A stretch of DNA of 20,324 bases from DATEPR01 sp036502345 (GTDB lineage Bacteria > Actinomycetota > Actinomycetes > Mycobacteriales > Pseudonocardiaceae), in NCBI GenBank assembly GCA_036502345.1, contig DASXYT010000123.1, positions 1-20,324 on the forward strand, given 5' to 3'. The notes beneath the pieces are model-generated. The model saw only the letters and a list, made by a program, of their open reading frames with translations, ran no database searches and was not told the origin of the DNA. Below, in pieces: positions 15,412-20,324 of the stretch. The position numbers were made by a program, and so were the translations under genes. Numbering within the stretch: position 1 is the first letter of the stretch; each line of letters opens with the position of its first letter.

Positions 15412-16620
15412 CCCATCGGGGACTAAACCACACAAGAGACACGCTCTGTGCCAGTCGACCCGCAAGAGCATGGCAGCTTCCCCCCCGGAAAGCCACTCCC
15501 CCGGCGAACCGGTCTGATTCGACTCACGCTACGCGACCGCTACGGCCACCGATTTACCCAGATGTCCGAACTCTCGGTATCGGCCCGACCACTCGCCGCA
15601 TACGGTCAGGGGGTCCGGAACCCACCGGCGGACCCCGCATCTTGGGTGGCCGATGGGCAAACCAGCAGGCCCAGGGCATGCGCTCCGGGTCTGTTTCCGT
15701 TGTCAGAAGTGAAAAGAATGTTAACAACATGAGTGAGGTCTCATCGACCAATCACTGATGGTGCGATGGTATGACCGTCATGACCGGATAGTGTCGACAC
15801 TACCGGACTCACCCAGACCGGTGTCCGCCGATCAGGTGTATCACTCTCGGCCAAGAGGGCTACTTGTGTACAGATGGTAGGCTCTCTAGTCCGTTGGGTG
15901 TCATCACCAGGGCGTTCACACCCGCAGAGGTGACCCGGTGCGACATCGTCGACGAGCCCGACAGGCGAGGATCCACAGCATGGCACTGCGGGTGAACCAT
16001 TACCTGAACAATCAGCCCCGAGCCGTCCGCTCCGGGGGTACTTCGGGTACCCGCCCACTCGGCACGGCAGCCGAGGAATGCGTCACTCGTGGTTACGGCC
16101 AGCCCCTGCCATGGCCGGATCGATCGATCGGCGACCGAAACACAATTTCCGGTACCATTTCTTTTGGTGCGGAACTCGACACGGTTTCACTCACCGGCGC
16201 GGATCATTTCCGTGGCAATGTTCGCGCACGCATTCGCAGCCGGCGTGTCGAAACTGTCGCGACCGGTGTGCCGCACCGGGAAACCGTTCCGGAGATCACC
16301 GGCGGCGAATCGGCCGGCAAGATACGGATTTCGGCCGGCAATACCGCCGGCCGGCCGGTACCCGTGGTCACGTTGTCCACCAACAACGACCGCACCGCGA
16401 CGGGCCGGCGAGCCGCGCAACGGAGCAGGCAGACGCGCACGGCCGGGCACCGGTCCGGACCAATGCCGCATATCTGCCCGGCGGTGCCCCTGCGGACCGC
16501 TGGACCCTGCCTACGAGTCGTGGTTCGAACAGCCGCCACCACAATCGGCATGCCCATTGCCGTTGAATGCATACAGCCGTCCGCCGCGCGCGTGCGCATT
16601 GGCGAGCCGGCGCATTCCCC
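15412..16620. other. Long apparently non-coding interval with palindromes and hairpins
   Basis: GC content and third-position bias drop here, and no frame gives a protein I recognise. Structures seen: ATGAG-N6-CTCAT (15729-15744); a 14-bp perfect palindrome (15789-15802); GGGTGT/ACACCC (15896-15901/15918-15923); hairpin 16036-16041/16047-16052 with loop TTCGG; hairpin 16058-16063/16070-16075; near-palindrome 16114-16132; direct repeat TCGGCCGGCAA (16310-16320, 16331-16341). One plus-strand frame from ATG 15980 (GCGAGGA upstream) runs 223 codons to 16651, overlapping the ABC gene start by 13 bp. Its codon use is only partly gene-like, so I rate it a doubtful gene. Near the right end, two other frames look briefly protein-like (16411-16500, then 16498-16560), as a frameshifted relic might. 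Confidence 0.5.
15789..15802. promoter_or_regulatory. Perfect 14-bp palindrome, candidate operator
   Basis: TAGTGTCGACACTA is self-complementary and flanked by CCGGA on the left and CCGG on the right, nearly extending the symmetry. It lies in the gap between the divergent conservon and ABC-ATPase genes, the place expected for a dimeric repressor site. The protein that would bind is unknown. Confidence 0.45.
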
Positions 16621-16638
16621 AGGAAGGATCCACCAGCC

Positions 16639-17394
16639 ATGCTGGAAGTGACCGAACTCGGCCACACCTACGGGGCCGGCTCGCGTGCGTACACCGCCAT
16701 CCAGGACGTGTCCTTCCGGGTGGACGCAGGCGAGATCGTGTGCGTCGTCGGCCCGTCGGGCTGCGGCAAGTCCACCCTGCTGAAGGCCATCGCGGGACTG
16801 CACAAGCCCACCAGGGGTGACATCGAACTGAAGGGCACCCGGATCAACGGCGTGCCGGGCGACCTCGCGGTCGTCTTCCAGGACTACAGCCGCTCGCTGT
16901 TCCCGTGGCTGAACGTGGCGAACAACGTCGAGTTCCCGCTCAAGGGCAGTTCGCTGAGCCGGGGCGAGCGGAACGAACGTGTGCGCGAGGCGCTGACCTG
17001 GGTCGGTCTGGAGGGCGCTGGCCGCAAGTACCCGTGGCAGCTCTCCGGCGGCATGCAGCAGCGCGTGTCCATCGCGCGGGCGCTGGCCTACCGGCCCGCG
17101 CTGATGCTGATGGACGAGCCGTTCGCGTCGGTGGACGCCCAGACCCGGGGTGACCTCGAGGACCTCGTGCTCAAGGTGCGGGCCGAGCACGACATGACCA
17201 TCCTGCTTGTCACCCACGACATCGACGAGAGCGTCTACCTGGCCGACCGGGTGCTGGTGCTGTCCACGGCGCCGACCACGGTGGTGGACACCATCAAGGT
17301 CGACCTGCCAAGGCAACGCGACCAGATCAACACGAGGGCGGCGGCCCAGTTCGTCCACCTGCGCAGCGAGGTCGCCAAGCTGCTGCGCCACTGA
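16639..17394 (+). CDS. ABC transporter ATPase, nitrate/sulfonate/taurine (SsuB/TauB) type, without visible partners
   Basis: 251 residues, a complete ABC ATPase: Walker A GPSGCGKST (38-46), Q-loop VVFQDYSRSLFPWLNV, signature LSGGMQQR (about 135-142), Walker B LMLMDEPFASVD, H-loop VTHDIDE. The FQDYSRSLFPWL and DESVYLADRV wording is typical of the nitrate/sulfonate/taurine uptake subfamily. Start ATG 16639 follows AGGAAGGA (16621-16628) by 10 bases. No permease or substrate-binding gene lies in the window: upstream is 1.3 kb of doubtful coding content, downstream is XPB. It therefore either serves a permease encoded elsewhere or is left over from a broken operon. The substrate is not readable. 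A weak hairpin (CGCGG 17411-17415 / CCGCG 17423-17427) follows the stop. Confidence 0.92.
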   Translation: MLEVTELGHTYGAGSRAYTAIQDVSFRVDAGEIVCVVGPSGCGKSTLLKAIAGLHKPTRGDIELKGTRINGVPGDLAVVFQDYSRSLFPWLNVANNVEFPLKGSSLSRGERNERVREALTWVGLEGAGRKYPWQLSGGMQQRVSIARALAYRPALMLMDEPFASVDAQTRGDLEDLVLKVRAEHDMTILLVTHDIDESVYLADRVLVLSTAPTTVVDTIKVDLPRQRDQINTRAAAQFVHLRSEVAKLLRH

Positions 17395-17482
17395 GCGCTC
17401 CGAGGAACAGCGCGGCGGCCGACCGCGTTGCTTCTGACCGGAGGCGGCACACTAGGGAGTGCTGTCACTGGGAGGAGCACTT

Positions 17483-19153
17483 GTGTCCGACGGACCGTTG
17501 ATCGTCCAGTCCGACAAAACACTGCTGTTGGAGGTCGACCACCCGCTCGCGGACGAGACGCGTACCGCCATCGCGCCGTTCGCCGAGTTGGAGCGCGCCC
17601 CTGAGCACGTGCACACCTATCGGGTGACACCGCTGGCGCTGTGGAACGCGCGCGCGGCGGGGCACGACGCCGAGCAGGTGGTCGACGCCCTGGTGACCTA
17701 CTCGCGCTACCCGGTGCCGCAGCCGCTGCTGGTCGACATCGTGGACACGATGGCCAGGTTCGGCCGGCTGACGCTGGCCAACGACCCGGCGCACGGCCTG
17801 GTGATGAGCACGACGGACCGCGCGGTGCTGGAAGAGGTGCTGCGCAACAAGAAGATCGCCCCGATGCTGGGTACCAGGATCGACGACGACAGCGTCGTCG
17901 TGCACCCCAGCGAGCGCGGTCGGCTCAAGCAGGTACTGCTCAAGATCGGCTGGCCCGCCGAGGACATGGCCGGCTACGTCGACGGCGAGCACCACGACAT
18001 CGCGCTGGACGAGCGCGAGTGGCAGTTGCGCGACTACCAGCGGCAGGCCGCCGAGACGTTCTGGGCCGGTGGGTCCGGGGTGGTCGTGCTGCCCTGTGGC
18101 GCCGGGAAGACGCTGGTCGGCGCCGCCGCGATGGCCAAGGCCGAGGCGACGACGCTGATCCTGGTCACGAACACCGTGGCCGGCCGGCAGTGGAAGCGGG
18201 AACTGGTGGCCAGGACGTCGCTCACCGAGGACGAGATCGGCGAGTACTCCGGTGAGCGCAAGGAGATCCGGCCGGTCACCATCGCCACCTACCAGGTGAT
18301 CACCCGCAAGACCAAGGGTGAGTACCGGCACCTCGAACTGTTCGACTCCAAGGACTGGGGCCTGATCATCTACGACGAGGTGCACCTGCTGCCCGCGCCG
18401 GTGTTCCGGATGACCGCCGACCTCCAGTCCCGGCGCAGGCTCGGCCTGACGGCCACCCTGGTCCGTGAGGACGGCCAGGAGGGCGACGTGTTCTCGCTGA
18501 TCGGCCCCAAGCGGTTCGACGTGCCGTGGCGGGACATCGAGGCGCAGGGCTGGATCGCGCCCGCCGAGTGCACCGAGGTCAGGGTGACCATGACGGACGC
18601 CGAGCGGCTGGGCTACGCCGTCGCCGAGCCGGACGAGCGGTACAAGATCTGTGCGACCGCCAGGACCAAGATGCCCGTGGTGCGCAAGATCCTGGACCGG
18701 CACGCCGGCGAGCCGACGCTGGTGATCGGCGCCTACCTGGACCAGTTGGACGAACTCGGTGCCGAGTTGGACGCACCGATCATCCAGGGCTCGACCAGGA
18801 ACTCGGAGCGGGAGAAGCTGTTCGACGCGTTCCGCAGGGGCGAGTTGCGCACGCTGGTGGTGTCGAAGGTGGCGAACTTCTCCATCGACCTACCCGAGGC
18901 GACGGTGGCGATCCAGGTGTCCGGCACGTTCGGCTCACGGCAGGAGGAGGCGCAGCGGCTGGGCAGGCTGTTGCGGCCCAAGGGCGACGGTCGGCAGGCG
19001 CACTTCTACTCGGTGGTCTCGCGGGACACGCTGGACACCGACTACGCGGCACACCGGCAGCGCTTCCTGGCCGAACAGGGCTACGCGTACACGATCATGG
19101 ACGCCGACGACCTGCTCGGACCGGCGCTACCGGAGATCCCCGAGATCGACTAG
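17483..19153 (+). CDS. xpb: XPB/ERCC3-type DNA repair helicase
   Basis: Superfamily 2 ATP-dependent 3'-5' DNA helicase, the bacterial XPB homologue known from mycobacteria (ercc3). 556 residues, close to the mycobacterial protein. An N-terminal damage-recognition-type domain (about 1-180, DGPLIVQSDKTLLLEVDHPL) precedes the helicase core: motif I LPCGAGKT (about 200-208), DEVH (about 297), TAT with the XPB hallmark RED (LTATLVREDG, about 325-335), and motif VI QRLGRLLRPK (about 490). GTG 17483 is chosen because GGAGG (17471-17475) is 7 bases upstream and the protein then begins (M)SDGPLIVQSDK, as in mycobacteria; a GTG at 17459 adds 8 unsupported residues. Its 3' end overlaps the convergent hydrolase gene by 4 bp. 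Confidence 0.97.
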   Translation: MSDGPLIVQSDKTLLLEVDHPLADETRTAIAPFAELERAPEHVHTYRVTPLALWNARAAGHDAEQVVDALVTYSRYPVPQPLLVDIVDTMARFGRLTLANDPAHGLVMSTTDRAVLEEVLRNKKIAPMLGTRIDDDSVVVHPSERGRLKQVLLKIGWPAEDMAGYVDGEHHDIALDEREWQLRDYQRQAAETFWAGGSGVVVLPCGAGKTLVGAAAMAKAEATTLILVTNTVAGRQWKRELVARTSLTEDEIGEYSGERKEIRPVTIATYQVITRKTKGEYRHLELFDSKDWGLIIYDEVHLLPAPVFRMTADLQSRRRLGLTATLVREDGQEGDVFSLIGPKRFDVPWRDIEAQGWIAPAECTEVRVTMTDAERLGYAVAEPDERYKICATARTKMPVVRKILDRHAGEPTLVIGAYLDQLDELGAELDAPIIQGSTRNSEREKLFDAFRRGELRTLVVSKVANFSIDLPEATVAIQVSGTFGSRQEEAQRLGRLLRPKGDGRQAHFYSVVSRDTLDTDYAAHRQRFLAEQGYAYTIMDADDLLGPALPEIPEID

Positions 19154-19965
19154 CGCCCGAGTTCGGCCAACACCGCGTCGGAGTACGCGGGCCAGGCGCG
19201 CTTGGCCCAGTCGCCGAAGGTCCGGTCGGTCAGCACGACACAGGCCGCGCCGGCCACCGGGTCGACCCACAGGAACGTGCCCGCGCGGCCGAAGTGGCCG
19301 AACGTGGCCGGTGAGTTGTTGGCGCCGGTCCAGTGCGGGCTCTTGTGGTCGCGCAGTTCGAAGCCCAGCCCCCAGTCGTTGGGCCGCTGGTGGCCGAGGC
19401 CCGGCAGCACGCCGGTCAGGCCGGGGAACACCACCGTCGTCGCCTCGGCCAGCGTGGTCGGGGCGACCAGTTTCGGTGCCTGGAGTTCGGCGGCGAACCG
19501 CACCAGGTCGGCACAGGTGGACTCGCCGTCCGCGGCGGGCGAGCCGTTCAGCACGGTGGACGCCATGCCCAGCGGCCGGAGCACGGCGTCGCCCAGGTAC
19601 TCGGTGAACGGGATGCCGCACGCTTCCGCCACGGTGTCGCCGAGCACCTCGAAACCCGCGTTGGAGTACAGCCGCCGCTGGCCGGGCGGCGCCACCACCT
19701 TGTGCTCGTTGAACGCCAATCCGGACGCGTGCGAGATCAGGTGCCGAACCGTCGACCCTTCCGGGCCTGCCGGCTGGTCCCATTCGATCGCGCCTTCCTC
19801 GACGGCGATCAAAGTGGCGTACGCGGTGAGCAGTTTGGTCACCGACGCGAGCGGAAACAGCCCGTCCTGCTCGCCGTGGGCACCGAGCACCGTGCCACCG
19901 GGGTCGACGACGGCGGTCGCCGCCCGCTCGACCGGCCAGTCCTCGATCACCCGCACGCTGTCCAT
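19150..19965 (-). CDS. Serine hydrolase of the beta-lactamase/class C family
   Basis: 271 residues with penicillin-binding/beta-lactamase-family catalytic motifs: SVTK (41-44, S-x-x-K nucleophile and base), YSN (100-102) and HFG (224-226) in the place of the KTG triad. LISHASGL and LYSNAGFEVLG are typical of the class C-related esterase/peptidase group. There is no signal peptide (starts MDSVRVIEDWPVE), so it is likely cytosolic and more probably an esterase or peptidase than a secreted antibiotic-resistance enzyme. ATG 19965 fits the start of the homologous region. The substrate is unknown. Convergent with xpb, overlapping by 4 bp. Confidence 0.9.
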   Translation of the reverse strand: MDSVRVIEDWPVERAATAVVDPGGTVLGAHGEQDGLFPLASVTKLLTAYATLIAVEEGAIEWDQPAGPEGSTVRHLISHASGLAFNEHKVVAPPGQRRLYSNAGFEVLGDTVAEACGIPFTEYLGDAVLRPLGMASTVLNGSPAADGESTCADLVRFAAELQAPKLVAPTTLAEATTVVFPGLTGVLPGLGHQRPNDWGLGFELRDHKSPHWTGANNSPATFGHFGRAGTFLWVDPVAGAACVVLTDRTFGDWAKRAWPAYSDAVLAELGR

Positions 19966-20106
19966 GGCACAGACGGTACGAGACCGGCCAGGTGACCGCG
20001 ACCAAGGGTGACGAGTGTCCTCATGCGTGGGTACCCCGAACGGGAGTATTGAGCACGGTCGGTCGGCGAATTGGCGAAAATACAGCCTTATGGCGAATCC
20101 CCAACG

Positions 20107-20118
20107 AGTGAATTCACT
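20107..20118. promoter_or_regulatory. Perfect 12-bp palindrome upstream of secreted-protein gene
   Basis: AGTGAATTCACT is fully self-complementary, in AT-richer DNA 95 bp before the ATG at 20213. It is a possible regulator site for that gene; nothing else supports it. Confidence 0.3.
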
Positions 20119-20163
20119 ATTCGATCAAGCGAGCCACCAGGAAGTCGTGCTTACCATCGGAGC

Positions 20164-20189
20164 GCAATTCTTTCGGCTGACGGAATTGC
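20164..20189 (+). promoter_or_regulatory. Hairpin just before the ribosome-binding site of the secreted-protein gene
   Basis: GCAATTC (20164-20170) pairs with GAATTGC (20183-20189) over a 12-base loop, 8 bases before AGGAGGG. It could stabilise the mRNA 5' end or act as an operator. Confidence 0.3.
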
Positions 20190-20212
20190 TCTTGACGAGG
20201 AGGGATTATTTC

Positions 20213-20324
20213 ATGACCCGCAGGTGGCTCGCCTTCCTACCACTGGCGCTGGCGTTGGCCGGCTCCGCCGTACTACCCGCGACCGCATCGGCCGCGGGGC
20301 ACGACGATCCCCCGGCCGCGGCGT
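20213..20324 (+). CDS. N-terminus of a secreted protein (cut by window end)
   Basis: ATG 20213 follows a strong AGGAGGG (20198-20204) by 8 bases. The visible 37 residues are a classic Sec signal peptide: basic MTRRW, hydrophobic LAFLPLALALAGSAVL, and a cleavage motif around ATASA-A (about residue 26), then GHDDPPAAA. The mature protein lies outside the window, so its function cannot be judged. Confidence 0.8.
   Translation, partial: MTRRWLAFLPLALALAGSAVLPATASAAGHDDPPAAA

Noticed and set aside
15741..16058. 105-codon minus-strand frame in the long gap
   Set aside because: Composition is not gene-like, with no convincing ribosome-binding site or recognisable motif.
17459..17482. Longer xpb start at GTG 17459
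   Set aside because: The GGAGG at 17471-17475 fits GTG 17483, and the protein from there matches the known XPB N-terminus.
19150..19965. Antibiotic-resistance beta-lactamase
   Set aside because: The S-x-x-K, YSN and HFG motifs fit the wider serine hydrolase family, and absence of a signal peptide argues against a periplasmic or secreted lactamase.

Overview
This is high-GC DNA from an actinomycete, most likely a Pseudonocardiaceae-type organism (Amycolatopsis/Saccharothrix/Kibdelosporangium range). The indications are strong G/C third-position bias, GTG starts, a resuscitation-promoting factor with LysM, a conservon (cvnABCD), an F420-type luciferase-like oxidoreductase and a bacterial XPB helicase. 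The genus is an inference. The gene backbone matches, from memory, the M. tuberculosis stretch moaA2-moaD2-rpfA / moaE2-mog-moaC2 / Rv0863 / Rv0862c / ercc3 (Rv0869c to Rv0861c). Several blocks have been inserted into it.

Left part (1-2913): the 3' portion of moaA, then a moaD whose protein carries an unusual ~148-residue repeat-built N-terminal extension. A 519-bp gap follows, with a CRP/GlxR-like site, a possible promoter and a strongly folded leader, including a potential pseudoknot and a GNRA-capped hairpin. It leads into rpf (Rpf domain plus LysM) and a terminator hairpin.

Next (2920-4439) is an inserted divergent pair: a luciferase-like oxidoreductase and a TetR repressor. Two identical-arm operators lie between them, one exactly inside the spacer of the oxidoreductase promoter.

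The minus-strand run 7465->4426 is an apparent operon: a 63-aa unknown protein, an ACT-domain malic enzyme, moaC, and a mog-moaE fusion. The last three genes overlap. With moaA and moaD, the window encodes cyclic pyranopterin formation (MoaA, MoaC), molybdopterin synthase (MoaD plus the MoaE domain) and a MogA-type domain.

7577-9862 encodes an Rv0862c-like helicase-associated protein, possibly on a leaderless transcript. It meets the conservon operon (minus, 15298->9872) tail to tail: cvnA sensor kinase-like protein, cvnB Roadblock, cvnC DUF742, cvnD GTPase. An unrecognised 84-aa ORF with a strong ribosome-binding site sits just before cvnA, behind a good candidate promoter.

15299-16638 is 1.34 kb with no convincing gene but several palindromes and hairpins. 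It precedes an orphan nitrate/sulfonate-type ABC ATPase, then XPB helicase. A convergent cytosolic serine beta-lactamase-like hydrolase follows, and the window ends in the start of a secreted protein.

I see no CRISPR array, insertion sequence, tRNA or rRNA.
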